Assembly: GCA_019637805.1 (NCBI GenBank)
Contig: JAHBVB010000001.1
Location: 199,875-263,874 of the forward strand
Direction: 5' to 3'
DNA length: 64,000 nt
Source: Anaerolineales bacterium
Lineage (GTDB): Bacteria; Chloroflexota; Anaerolineae; Anaerolineales; UBA11579
Both the position numbers and the translations under genes were made by a program. Positions 43,149 to 50,597 of this stretch are shown here, one piece after another. How positions within the stretch are numbered: position 1 is the stretch's first letter; each line of letters opens with the position of its first letter. A model generated the notes under the pieces. It made no database searches. It worked only from the letters and a program-made list of their open reading frames with translations, and had not been told where the DNA came from.

Positions 43149-44048
43149 ATGACCCACACGCCCCTCCCCAAAACCTCCGGCCCAGCGCAGAGCGCTCTGG
43201 AGGCCGCCGGCATCACCCACCTGGAGCAGCTAGCCGAACACAGCGAAGCGGAGATCGCTAAGCTGCACGGCATGGGACCCAAGGCGCTGCGCATCCTCAA
43301 GGAAACGCTGGCCGAGCACGGCCTGCGCTTCAAGGAGGGTGTCCAAAGCGAACTGAGCGCGGCGGGCTTCCTGATGCAGCTGAAAAGCCATGCCTCGCTC
43401 GCCCAGCAGCAGGCCTACGAACGCTACTTCCCGGGGCAATCGCAAGAGTTCATCGGCGTGCGCATGGGCCAGGTCTTCGCGCTGGCCAAGGCGCACAGCC
43501 AGATGCCCCTCGCCGAGATCGAGACGCTGCTGGAGAGCGACATCCGCGAGGCCCGTGCTGGCGCAGTCAGCATCATGGAAAAGTCGGTCCGCGGGAAGAA
43601 GACGAGCGAGGAGCGGCGCAAGGCGCTGTACGAGCTGTACCTGCGCCGCCACGCCCGCATCAACACCTGGGACCTGGTGGACCTGGGCGCACAGCACGTC
43701 GTGGGCGCCTGGTTGGCCGATAAGCCGCGCGACATCCTGTACCAACTGGCCGCCTCCGACTTCTGGCCCGAGCGGCGCAGCGCGCTGGTGGCCTGCTTCG
43801 CCTTCGTGCGCCGCGGCGAGCTGGACGACGCGCTCAAGCTGGCCGAGATGCTGGCCGAAGATCCCGAGGAATACGTGCAGAAGGCCGCCGGCTGGCTGCT
43901 GCGCAGCGTCGGCGACGCTGACCGGCCGCGGCTGCTCGCCTTCCTGCAGCAGCACGCTGCCCGCATGCGCCGACCTATGCTGCGCGCTGCCATCGAAAAG
44001 CTGGACAAGGCCGAGCGGGCGCGCTGGCTGGCGGCGCTGGACGAGTAG
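43149..44048 (+). CDS. AlkD-like DNA alkylation repair protein with N-terminal HhH domain
   Basis: 299 residues. The N-terminus (about 15-58: LEAAGITHLEQLAEHSEAEIAKLHGMGPKALRILKETLAEHG) is a helix-hairpin-helix/RpoA-CTD-like module with the GMGPKAL hairpin. The rest is an ALK/HEAT-like repeat domain: QSQEFIGVRMGQVFALAKAH, REARAGAVSIMEKSV, NTWDLVDLGAQHVVGAWL, FWPERRSALVACF. AlkD glycosylases flip damaged bases and excise alkylpurines. The added HhH may increase DNA affinity. TATAAT lies 6 bases before the ATG (leaderless). A degraded copy of the gene's 3' end sits at 45841-45890. Confidence 0.85.
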   Translation: MTHTPLPKTSGPAQSALEAAGITHLEQLAEHSEAEIAKLHGMGPKALRILKETLAEHGLRFKEGVQSELSAAGFLMQLKSHASLAQQQAYERYFPGQSQEFIGVRMGQVFALAKAHSQMPLAEIETLLESDIREARAGAVSIMEKSVRGKKTSEERRKALYELYLRRHARINTWDLVDLGAQHVVGAWLADKPRDILYQLAASDFWPERRSALVACFAFVRRGELDDALKLAEMLAEDPEEYVQKAAGWLLRSVGDADRPRLLAFLQQHAARMRRPMLRAAIEKLDKAERARWLAALDE

Positions 44049-44159
44049 CGCGCCGTGCCGGGAAAAGAAATCCGTGTTGCGATGTCGATTCGGGGCGATT
44101 CCGTTCGACGTGATAGTAGGAGGACGCAACGGGCGGCCTCGCACGAAAGGAGAACCACC

Positions 44160-44579
44160 ATGAAGTACATGCTGATCATGCGCGACACCCAGGAAGCCTT
44201 CGAAGCCAGCCAGAAGGTCGACTTCGAAGAGATCATCAACGCCATGGGTGCCTACAACGAGTCCCTGATCAAGGCGGGCGTGTTCGCCAGCGCAGAAGGC
44301 CTGGCACCGGCCACCGAGGGATTCGTCGTCGATTTCGCCGGCGAGAAGCCGATCGTGACCGACGGCCCCTACGGCGAGACGCACGAGCTGTTCAACGGGT
44401 TCTGGATCCTCGAGGTCTCGAGCAAGGAAGAAGCCATCGAGTGGGCCAGCCGCGCTCCGCTCGGGCCGGGCTCCAAGCTGGAGGTGCGCCGCATCCCGAC
44501 GGCCGAGGAGGCCTTCGCCGACTACGCCGACAACGAATACGTCAAGAAGGGAGCGGAGCGCCGGAGCGATGGCCGCTGA
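44160..44579 (+). CDS. YCII-domain protein
   Basis: 139 residues. Starts MKYMLIMRDTQEAFEA and contains the DGPYGETHELFNGFWILEV and EEAIEWASRAPLGPGSKLEVRRI segments of YCII/DGPF-domain proteins. Typical partner of the DUF6596-type sigma factor encoded next, as found often in Actinobacteria. AAAGGAG lies 7 bases before the ATG. Codon use (GTC/GAC rich) and very high GC differ from neighbouring genes, suggesting transfer with the sigma gene. Enzymatic role unknown. Confidence 0.9.
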   Translation: MKYMLIMRDTQEAFEASQKVDFEEIINAMGAYNESLIKAGVFASAEGLAPATEGFVVDFAGEKPIVTDGPYGETHELFNGFWILEVSSKEEAIEWASRAPLGPGSKLEVRRIPTAEEAFADYADNEYVKKGAERRSDGR

Positions 44580-44602
44580 GACGACCGTCACCTGGTGAGA
44601 TC

Positions 44603-45829
44603 GTGACCGACATCCAGCGAACGGTCGATGCTGTCTGGCGCATCGAGAGCGCGCGCATTGTGGCGACGCTCGCCAAGATGACTGGCGACCTAGGCCTGGC
44701 TGAGGACCTGGCACAGGAAGCGCTCGTCGATGCGCTGACCCAATGGCCGCAGTCAGGCGCCCCGCAAAATGCGGGCGCCTGGCTCACGGCCGTCGCCAAG
44801 CGTAAGGCGATCGACGGCTGGCGCCGGCGGGAACGTCTCGACCAGCGCTATCGCGCCATCGCCCACGACCTGTCGGAGACCAGCGAAGACGAATGGCAGC
44901 CGATCGACGACGACGTCGTACGCCTCGTCTTCACCGCCTGCCACCCCGTGCTCTCGCGTGAAGCGCAGGTCGCCCTCACCCTGCGCGTCGTCGCGGGCCT
45001 GACCACCACGGAGATCGCCCGCCTGCTCCTGGTACCGGTCGCCACCGTGCAGCAGCGCATCGTCCGAGCGAAGAAGACGCTCTCCGCGGCGCATGTGCCC
45101 TTTGAGACGCCCGACCCGAGCGAGTGGACCGCGCGGCTCGGCGCCGTGCTCGGTGTGGTGTACCTGGTCTTCACCGAGGGCTACGCGGCCACCTCGGGTG
45201 ACCGCTGGATGCGCCCCGAGATCGCCAACGAGGCGCTGCGCCTGGGACGCGTGCTGGCTGGCCTGCTGCCGCGTGAGCCGGAGGTGCACGGCCTGGTCGC
45301 GCTGATGGAGTTCCAGGCATCCCGGTTCGCGGCGCGGGTCTCCCAGGACGGTACCCCGATCCTGCTCAGCGATCAAGATCGATCGCGCTGGGACCGTACC
45401 CAGATCGAGCGCGGACGCGCGGCACTGGAGCGGGCGGATGCCGTGGGTCGCGGCCGCGGAAACTATGCGCTGCAGGCGGCGATCGCCGAATGCCATGCGA
45501 TCGCCCCCAGCGTCGAGGGGACCGATTGGGAGCGCATCGTGCTGCTCTACGAGGCGCTTGGTCGGCTGGCCCCGAGCCCCGTGGTCGAGCTGAACCGCGC
45601 CGTGGCGGTGTCGATGGCGAGCGGGCCTGCCAACGCGCTGCGCATTGTCGACCGGCTGTCGTCGCAGGGACAACTGCGCGGATCGTACCTGCTGCCGAGT
45701 GTGCGCGGCGAACTGCTCGCCCGGCTCGGCCGCACCGACGAAGCCCGTTCCGAGCTGATCACCGCCGCCGACCTGGCGACCAACGAGCGCGAGCGCGCGG
45801 TGCTGCGCGCCAAGGCGGCCGCGCTCTGA
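44603..45829 (+). CDS. RNA polymerase sigma factor, ECF41/DUF6596-type
   Basis: 408 residues from GTG 44603, chosen over a longer frame that runs through the YCII gene. Region 2: LAKMTGDLGLAEDLAQEALVDALTQWP and AWLTAVAKRKAIDGWRRR. Region 4: LSREAQVALTLRVVAGLTTTEIARLLLVPVATVQQRIVRAKKTL. A long C-terminal DUF6596 domain (VVYLVFTEGYAATSGDRWMRPEIANEALRLGRVLAGLLPREPEVHGLVALME) follows, with TPR-like end. Such sigma factors pair with YCII proteins. The cassette looks imported from a high-GC lineage. Confidence 0.93.
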   Translation: MTDIQRTVDAVWRIESARIVATLAKMTGDLGLAEDLAQEALVDALTQWPQSGAPQNAGAWLTAVAKRKAIDGWRRRERLDQRYRAIAHDLSETSEDEWQPIDDDVVRLVFTACHPVLSREAQVALTLRVVAGLTTTEIARLLLVPVATVQQRIVRAKKTLSAAHVPFETPDPSEWTARLGAVLGVVYLVFTEGYAATSGDRWMRPEIANEALRLGRVLAGLLPREPEVHGLVALMEFQASRFAARVSQDGTPILLSDQDRSRWDRTQIERGRAALERADAVGRGRGNYALQAAIAECHAIAPSVEGTDWERIVLLYEALGRLAPSPVVELNRAVAVSMASGPANALRIVDRLSSQGQLRGSYLLPSVRGELLARLGRTDEARSELITAADLATNERERAVLRAKAAAL

Positions 45830-45840
45830 CCTGCGAGCTG

Positions 45841-45890
45841 GAGCGCCGCCATCTAAAAGTTGGGCAAGGCCGAGCGGCGCGCTGGCTGAC
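45841..45890 (+). pseudogene. Degraded copy of the alkD-like gene's 3' end
   Basis: About 45 bases match 43987-44030 of the alkD-like gene with four substitutions and one deletion (for example GGCAAGGCCGAGCGG in both). An in-frame stop (ATCTAAAAG versus ATCGAAAAG) and the deletion show decay. It begins 11 bases after the sigma-gene stop, so the YCII/sigma cassette is flanked by the real end and this copy. Confidence 0.8.
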
Positions 45891-46239
45891 GAAAAACTGA
45901 GTGCTGATTTCTGAGTGCTGATTGCAGATTGAGACACCAGCCTCAACCATCTCTGCGAGGGAGCGCTGACTGGTGTTTGTGGTTGTTGAAAGTTTGTGGT
46001 TGTGCCGTTTTTGTGCTGTTTGTGCCGGCTTGACAAGACCGCGCCGGGGTTTGTGCACACTATGTTGAACTGAGATACAAGGGGAGCGAACACGCCGCCA
46101 TTATCCACGCGCAACAGTTGCTGATGAGCAAATGATAGTTGCTGTCAAGCGATGAGGCTGTGCGCCATTGGGCAATCCACTCAAGGCGCAGACAACGAAC
46201 AAGACAAACGCCAAAAGTGGGCTTGGCATCGATGAATTC

Positions 46240-46274
46240 TTCGCGGCGCGGCTGCGCCGCTGCTCAGAATGACG
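46240..46274. repeat. CGGCGCGGCTGCGCCG hairpin repeat with CAGAATGAC end
   Basis: GCGGCGCGGCTGCGCCGC hairpin then TGCTCAGAATGACGA, the opposite orientation of the GTCATTCTGAG class. Confidence 0.65.
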
Positions 46275-46281
46275 AATACGC

Positions 46282-46309
46282 GTAGGGGCGCAGCATGCTG
46301 CGCCTTCCC
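46282..46309. repeat. GTAGGGG palindromic repeat, copy 5
   Basis: GTAGGGGCGCAGC ATGC and a degraded right arm TGCGCCTTCCC. Confidence 0.75.
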
Positions 46310-46314
46310 AGGGT

Positions 46315-46355
46315 CGTCTTTGCGAGGGCGGCTTTCGCCGCCCGAAGCAATCTCC
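46315..46355. repeat. GCGAG...GAAGCAATCTCC repeat
   Basis: TTTGCGAGGGCGGC, hairpin with GCCGCCCGAAGCAATCTCC; same class as 43024. Confidence 0.7.
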
Positions 46356-46432
46356 AAGCGAATAGATAGAGCATAGTAGAACATCACCCGCGGTTTTGCC
46401 GAGTACGGAGGAAAGGGTTGAGGTACGAAGCC

Positions 46433-46477
46433 TATACACTGCAAAATGCAGTTCTTACACTGCACTTTGCAGTGTAT
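46433..46477. promoter_or_regulatory. Nested palindromes downstream of the TetR gene
   Basis: ATACACTGCAAA (46434-46445) pairs with TTTGCAGTGTAT (46466-46477). Inside, TACACTGCA and TGCAGTGTA form a 9+9 palindrome (46456-46476). It lacks a T run and so is not a normal terminator. Confidence 0.6.
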
Positions 46478-46482
46478 CTAAC

Positions 46483-47052
46483 CTAGGGTTTTAAGGCGTC
46501 AATCACCATCCCAACCAGCCGGCGGGTAGCGGCTTCAGAGTTCAACTCGGCGGCCGCGCCTAGAGCATTCAGACAGTAACTGGCCAACTCGTCCACCGGA
46601 ATGTCAGCGCGCACCTGACCAGCCGCTGCTGCCGCCTCCAGCAGGGGTTCCAATAGGGCGTCCAGTTTCCGCCGGCCTTCTGCCAGCGAGCTGCCCGCAT
46701 GCAGCAAAGCGGACAGGTCGCTATCGTGGCGGCTAGTGCTCTGCAAAACCAGTGCATAGGCTTGCAGCACAGCACGCAAACGCCCGCCGGGATCAGCCTC
46801 GCCCGCAGCCACCCTGGCCAAATGATCGAGGTGGGTATGGATTTGACCGGCATGCCAAGCATCCAGGATGGCCTCGACACTGGGGAAATATTTGTACAAG
46901 GTAGTGCGGGTGATGCCGACCTGCTCGGCAATTTGCGCCATGCTGACGCCGCGCAGACCATTGACCACCGCCAGTGAAGCTGCGCTGGAAAGAATCCTCT
47001 CCCGAACTTCCTGGCGGTGGGCATCCACTGTGTGTCGCCAGAGTTTTGGCAT
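46483..47052 (-). CDS. TetR/AcrR-family repressor
   Basis: 189 residues. N-terminal HTH: ILSSAASLAVVNGLRGVSMAQIAEQVGITRTTLYKYFPSVEAILDAW, with the TTLYKYFPS recognition helix. The C-terminal ligand-binding part is helical and variable. It is divergent from the small membrane-protein operon at 47138, and the GACA-N3-TGTC repeats between them are its likely operators. Ligand unknown. Confidence 0.93.
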   Translation of the reverse strand: MPKLWRHTVDAHRQEVRERILSSAASLAVVNGLRGVSMAQIAEQVGITRTTLYKYFPSVEAILDAWHAGQIHTHLDHLARVAAGEADPGGRLRAVLQAYALVLQSTSRHDSDLSALLHAGSSLAEGRRKLDALLEPLLEAAAAAGQVRADIPVDELASYCLNALGAAAELNSEAATRRLVGMVIDALKP

Positions 47053-47080
47053 ATCTCAAGTATACAGGTGCCTACGGCAT

Positions 47081-47116
47081 GGACACAATGTCATTTATAT
47101 AGACATAATGTATAGT
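47081..47116. promoter_or_regulatory. Paired TetR operators and -10
   Basis: GACACAATGTC (47082-47092) and GACATAATGTA (47102-47112), both near-palindromes, 20 bases apart. The second overlaps TATAGT (47111-47116), the -10 of the 47138 gene, so repressor binding would block that promoter. Confidence 0.65.
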
Positions 47117-47137
47117 AAAATGGCGCAGGAGGTTCAC

Positions 47138-47320
47138 ATGCCACAATCAGGCTCTGAAACCAAACAGAAGCCCCCCACGCCTCGCTGGGTAAAGATTTTC
47201 GCCTGGATTGCGATCGCCGTCATGGCAGTGCTGGTCATCCTATCCATGTTCAGCGGCACCGAACACGGCCCCGGCCTTCATGGCGGCGGGCTGGATCAGG
47301 TCCTCGTCGCGACATGTTAA
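47138..47320 (+). CDS. Small membrane protein (60 residues)
   Basis: 60 residues: polar N-terminus (MPQSGSETKQKPPTPRW), one membrane helix (VKIFAWIAIAVMAVLVILSMF) and a short Gly/His tail. AGGAGG lies 6 bases before the ATG. Its stop overlaps the next start (TAATG). Under TetR control by the adjacent operators. No known family. Confidence 0.8.
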   Translation: MPQSGSETKQKPPTPRWVKIFAWIAIAVMAVLVILSMFSGTEHGPGLHGGGLDQVLVATC

Positions 47321-47760
47321 TGCCCCCGACCCTGCGCAAGCTGATGCTGGCGCTGCACATCGCCGTCTCGGTCGGCTGGCTGGGGGCGGTGGCGGCCTAT
47401 CTGGTGCTCGACCTGACGGTGACTACCAACCGGGATATCGCCACCGTGCAGGCAGCCCTGACAGGGATGCAACTGCTGGCCACCTACCTGATCGTTCCGC
47501 TGGCCCTGGCCACGCTGGTTACCGGCGTCATCCAATCGCTAGGCACACCTTGGGGGCTGCTGCGACACTGGTGGGTGCTGATCTCGCTGCTGCTGACTCT
47601 GTTCGCTACCGTCGTCCTGCTTCTGCAAGCCAGCCACATCAGCCAGGGGCACCTGCAAGGCCATACGCTGCTTCATTCGATTGGCGGGCTGGTGGTGCTT
47701 CTCGTCATCACCGGGCTAAATGTTCTGAAGCCGCTCGGCCGAACACAGTGGGATTTTTAG
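47320..47760 (+). CDS. DUF2269-like membrane protein
   Basis: 146 residues with four membrane helices. The pattern LRKLMLALHIAVSVGWLGAVAAYLVLDL and a second half with LHSIGGLVVLLVITGLNVLKPLGRT resembles the DUF2269/DoxX-neighbour membrane proteins with conserved His in helices 1 and 4. ATG 47320 overlaps the previous stop by one base; ATG 47314 is an alternative. Co-regulated by TetR. Function unknown. Confidence 0.75.
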   Translation: MPPTLRKLMLALHIAVSVGWLGAVAAYLVLDLTVTTNRDIATVQAALTGMQLLATYLIVPLALATLVTGVIQSLGTPWGLLRHWWVLISLLLTLFATVVLLLQASHISQGHLQGHTLLHSIGGLVVLLVITGLNVLKPLGRTQWDF

Positions 47761-47812
47761 TTCGCAGTGACGTCACTTCTACACTCGTTTTGGAGTTCTA
47801 CAAACTATTGAC

Positions 47813-48571
47813 TTACAGTCCTTTATCTACTATCCAATTTTTTAATTCCAAGTTTCTAAGTTCTTTGTCAAATATTCCGAGGCCACCATTCTTCTCAACA
47901 AATCTAATCTGTTGAAAAAGTTTTTCCCGTCTCTCTTGGTTTCCACTTGTATCATGATCCGATACCAGAAATTCTGAAGGTGGTGAAACCGAGTGGCTAA
48001 ATTTTGACATCAGTAATTTCCAAATTCGGTCCCATTCTGCGGGTATTGGACATACTAAATAATTTGATTTCAAAAAAGAAATTAAGCAATCTGCAAATGC
48101 TGTACGCCGATTCCTGGCCAATAACTGCATTCCCACTAATTGGAATGAAACTTCTTCTATATCTTTAGCAAGGCGTTGCAACTTTTGAAGTGTTATCTCT
48201 CTAGGTTCGAAATTTGAGTTTCTGCTAAAAACAAACACTTTGTTCTCCCGAAACCCGTATTGAGAATGAATTATCTCGTTTCGGTTCTCGACAAGTGTTT
48301 GCAAAAAATTCAAGTCTAAATTTTCGAAGAATTCCTGCCCCAAAGGTTTACTTTTAAGTTCCTTCACCAAGGAAACAAGATCTTTCCTTCGACCACCAAG
48401 TGTATTTGGGTGTTTTTTCACTGCCTGGGAAAAGGTCTCATCAAAGCTACACAGTGCAAAGAATTGATCAAAAAGCACATCCAAATAACTATATTCGACT
48501 AATAGCAAACCTAGCATACGGTAATACTCATCTGGTAAATCGCGACGGTACTCCAATTGCTTTTCTTCCAT
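47813..48571 (-). CDS. AT-rich gene, possible HEPN-like protein
   Basis: 252 residues, mainly helical. Base composition is strikingly AT-rich against its neighbours and codon use is different, a strong sign of recent transfer. The segment TLVENRNEIIHSQYGF contains R97-x4-H102, matching the Rx4-6H motif of HEPN RNases. Other features are a hydrophobic N-terminal helix (GLLLVEYSYLDVLFDQFFAL) and a Trp-rich later part (PAEWDRIWKLLMSKF). No partner nucleotidyltransferase or antitoxin is adjacent. It sits 2 bases from metG. HEPN assignment is tentative; defence or toxin roles are guesses. Confidence 0.5.
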   Translation of the reverse strand: MEEKQLEYRRDLPDEYYRMLGLLLVEYSYLDVLFDQFFALCSFDETFSQAVKKHPNTLGGRRKDLVSLVKELKSKPLGQEFFENLDLNFLQTLVENRNEIIHSQYGFRENKVFVFSRNSNFEPREITLQKLQRLAKDIEEVSFQLVGMQLLARNRRTAFADCLISFLKSNYLVCPIPAEWDRIWKLLMSKFSHSVSPPSEFLVSDHDTSGNQERREKLFQQIRFVEKNGGLGIFDKELRNLELKNWIVDKGL

Positions 48572-48573
48572 AT

Positions 48574-50355
48574 TTACCCCATCCGCGCCCGCTCCTCGTC
48601 GGCCACCGCCGGCTCCAGCTTCTTGAACAGCGGCGCCGGCTGGCGCAGGGCGCGGCCGGGCTCCAGGGTGCTGGGGGCCCAGCGGCCACTGGCCCCGGCG
48701 TCCCGGTAGCGCAGCACCAGATGCTCGCCCAGCGCGTCGTGCTGCATCTCGGTATACTGCTCGCCGAACAGCGGCGCGTCGTAGCCCAGGGTCTGGTGCA
48801 GCTGCTCGCAGGTGTGCGGTAGGAAGGGCGAAAGCAGCGTCTTGAGATTGTCGATGGCGCGGATGGCGGTGTAAATCGTCGTCCCGGCGGCGGCCTTATC
48901 GGTCTTGACCGCCGACCAGGGCGCCTGGGCGTCCAGGTAGGCGTTGACCTCGCTGGCCAGGCGGATGGCCTCGCCCAGCGCGGCGCGCAGCTTCACCGCC
49001 TCCAGATGCGCGCCGACGCTGTCAAAGCCGGCTTCGATCTTGGCCAGCAGTTCTTTGTCCGCCGGGCGCAGTTCGCCGGCATCCGGCACCTTGCCCTCCC
49101 AGTGGCGGTGGGCAAACGAGAGCACCCGGTTGGCCAGGTTGCCCCAGGTGGCCACCAGTTCGTTGTTGTTGCGGGCCACGAAGTCGTCCCAGTCCCAGTT
49201 GCTGTCGCTGGTCTCGGGCATGATGGCGGTCAGGTAATAGCGCAGCGGGTCCGGGTCGTAACGCTCCAGAAAGTCCAGCGCCCACACCGCCCAGTTGCGG
49301 CTGCCGGACAGCTTGCGGTCCTGAATATTTAGGAATTCGTTGGCCGGCACGTCGTAGGGCAGGTTGAGCGGCTTGCCCTGGGTGCCTTCAAAGATGAAGC
49401 TGAATTGATCGCCCGCCCCGGCCAGCTCAGCAGGCCATAGGATGGCATGGAAGTCAATGTTGTCCTTGCCCAAAAAGTAATAGGCCCGCGCCGCCGGGTC
49501 GGTCCACCAGCGGTGCCAGGCGTCCGGCTGGCCGCTGATCTCGCTCCATTCGATGGCCGCCGACAGGTAGCCGATGACCGCCTCGAACCACACGTACAGA
49601 CGCTTATGCTCCCAGCCCTCCACCGGCACGGGGATGCCCCAATCCAGGTCGCGGGTGATCGGGCGGCCGTGCAGCCCCTGGCTGCGGATCCAGCCCAGCG
49701 AGCGGGTGACCACATTGGGCCGCCAGTAGTCCTTGCGGCTCTCCAGAAATTCGATCACCTGCGGCTGCAGCTGGGCCAGGTCCAGGAAGAAGTGGGTGGT
49801 CTTGCGCAGCTCCGGCACCGAGCCGTCGATCTTGGCGCGGGGGTTAATCAGCTGGGTGGCGTCCAGCACGTTGCCGCAGTTGTCGCACTGGTCGCCGCGG
49901 GCGTTGTCGTACCCGCAAATGTAGCAGGTGCCCTCCACATAGCGGTCGGGCAAAAAGCGATTGAGCGCCGGTGAAAACCACTGCTGCTGCTCTTCGGTGT
50001 ACAACAGCTGATTCTCCTTGAGGGCCAAAAAGAGCGACTGCGAGACCTTGAAGTGGTTCTCAGTGTGGGTGGTGGTGAACAGGTCGTAGTTCAGGCCAAG
50101 ACGTTGGAAAAGGTCGAGAAAGCGCGGCTGGTAGCGCTGGTAGATCTCCTCCGGTGTCACGCCGTCGGCATCGGCTTTCACCGTGATCGGTGTGCCGTGG
50201 GCATCCGAGCCGGAGACCATCAGCACCTGGTTGCCCTTCAGGCGGTTGTAGCGGGCGAAAATATCGGCAGGCAGGTACGAACCGGCCACGTTGCCCACGT
50301 GAATGTCGGAGTTGGAATAGGGCCAGGCGACGGCGACGAGGATGTGTTGGGTCAT
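48574..50355 (-). CDS. metG: Methionyl-tRNA synthetase
   Basis: 593 residues from ATG 50353-50355 (GGAGA upstream; TACAAT before it). Class I motifs are variant: HVGN for HIGH (SNSDIHVGNVAGSYL) and KLSGSRNW for KMSKS. A zinc knuckle CYICGYDNARGDQCDNCG lies near residue 140. Substrate pocket segments are VAVAWPYSN and GKDNIDFHAILWPAEL. The C-terminal anticodon domain ends at about 550, without a dimerisation tRBD. Charges initiator and elongator tRNA-Met. Confidence 0.97.
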   Translation of the reverse strand: MTQHILVAVAWPYSNSDIHVGNVAGSYLPADIFARYNRLKGNQVLMVSGSDAHGTPITVKADADGVTPEEIYQRYQPRFLDLFQRLGLNYDLFTTTHTENHFKVSQSLFLALKENQLLYTEEQQQWFSPALNRFLPDRYVEGTCYICGYDNARGDQCDNCGNVLDATQLINPRAKIDGSVPELRKTTHFFLDLAQLQPQVIEFLESRKDYWRPNVVTRSLGWIRSQGLHGRPITRDLDWGIPVPVEGWEHKRLYVWFEAVIGYLSAAIEWSEISGQPDAWHRWWTDPAARAYYFLGKDNIDFHAILWPAELAGAGDQFSFIFEGTQGKPLNLPYDVPANEFLNIQDRKLSGSRNWAVWALDFLERYDPDPLRYYLTAIMPETSDSNWDWDDFVARNNNELVATWGNLANRVLSFAHRHWEGKVPDAGELRPADKELLAKIEAGFDSVGAHLEAVKLRAALGEAIRLASEVNAYLDAQAPWSAVKTDKAAAGTTIYTAIRAIDNLKTLLSPFLPHTCEQLHQTLGYDAPLFGEQYTEMQHDALGEHLVLRYRDAGASGRWAPSTLEPGRALRQPAPLFKKLEPAVADEERARMG

Positions 50356-50388
50356 GTCTTCTCCAGAATCTGTTCCATTGTAATGCCA

Positions 50389-50414
50389 ACAAAAAGGCCG
50401 CCTTGCGGCGGCCC
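50389..50414 (-). terminator. Intrinsic terminator upstream of metG
   Basis: Minus-strand GGCCGCC GCAA GGCGGCC then TTTTTGTTGG. It ends the transcript of the 39-residue gene (and any read-through from the PAP2 gene) before metG. Confidence 0.85.
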
Positions 50415-50432
50415 GGGTCTGGAAGCTGACGA

Positions 50433-50552
50433 TCAACGCTTGCGGCGCAGCGGCGACTGGCGCAAAGGCACGGCGACCCGGGCGGGGGAACCGCGCATTA
50501 TCCCCAGCATGATCACAACGGAAACCGCAGCATATATAAGGAAAGTAGTCAT
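50433..50552 (-). CDS. 39-residue membrane peptide with its own promoter
   Basis: The frame from ATG 50550-50552 to TGA encodes MTTFLIYAAVSVVIMLGIM, one membrane helix, then a basic tail (RGSPARVAVPLRQSPLRRKR). It is preceded by TTGACA (50586-50591) and TATACA (50564-50569) 16 bases apart, 11 bases before the ATG, and followed by a clean terminator. The promoter spacer carries ATGGGC-GGC-GCCCAT. These signals make a real small gene likely; function unknown. Confidence 0.6.
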   Translation of the reverse strand: MTTFLIYAAVSVVIMLGIMRGSPARVAVPLRQSPLRRKR

Positions 50553-50563
50553 CGTACGACTAG

Positions 50564-50591
50564 TGTATAGGATGGGCGCCGCCCATGTCAA
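50564..50591 (-). promoter_or_regulatory. Promoter of the 39-residue gene
   Basis: TTGACA and TATACA, 16-base spacing, with the inverted repeat ATGGGC-GGC-GCCCAT in the spacer, possibly an operator. Confidence 0.7.
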
Positions 50592-50597
50592 CAACGC

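Larger units (their letters stand above)
45891..46432. other. Gene-poor stretch with repeats
   Basis: About 540 bases. No convincing coding frame. It holds short GT-rich tracts (TTTGTGGTTGTTGAAAG) around 45975-46045, a TTGACA without a matching -10, and the repeat copies listed separately (46240, 46282, 46315). It separates the imported sigma cassette from the TetR operon. Confidence 0.6.

Noticed and set aside
43230-44714. 494-residue frame antisense to alkD and YCII
   Set aside because: Shadow frame; real genes have motifs and ribosome or promoter signals on the plus strand.
23439-46355. CRISPR arrays
   Set aside because: Palindromic repeats are dispersed singles with no regular spacers and no cas genes.
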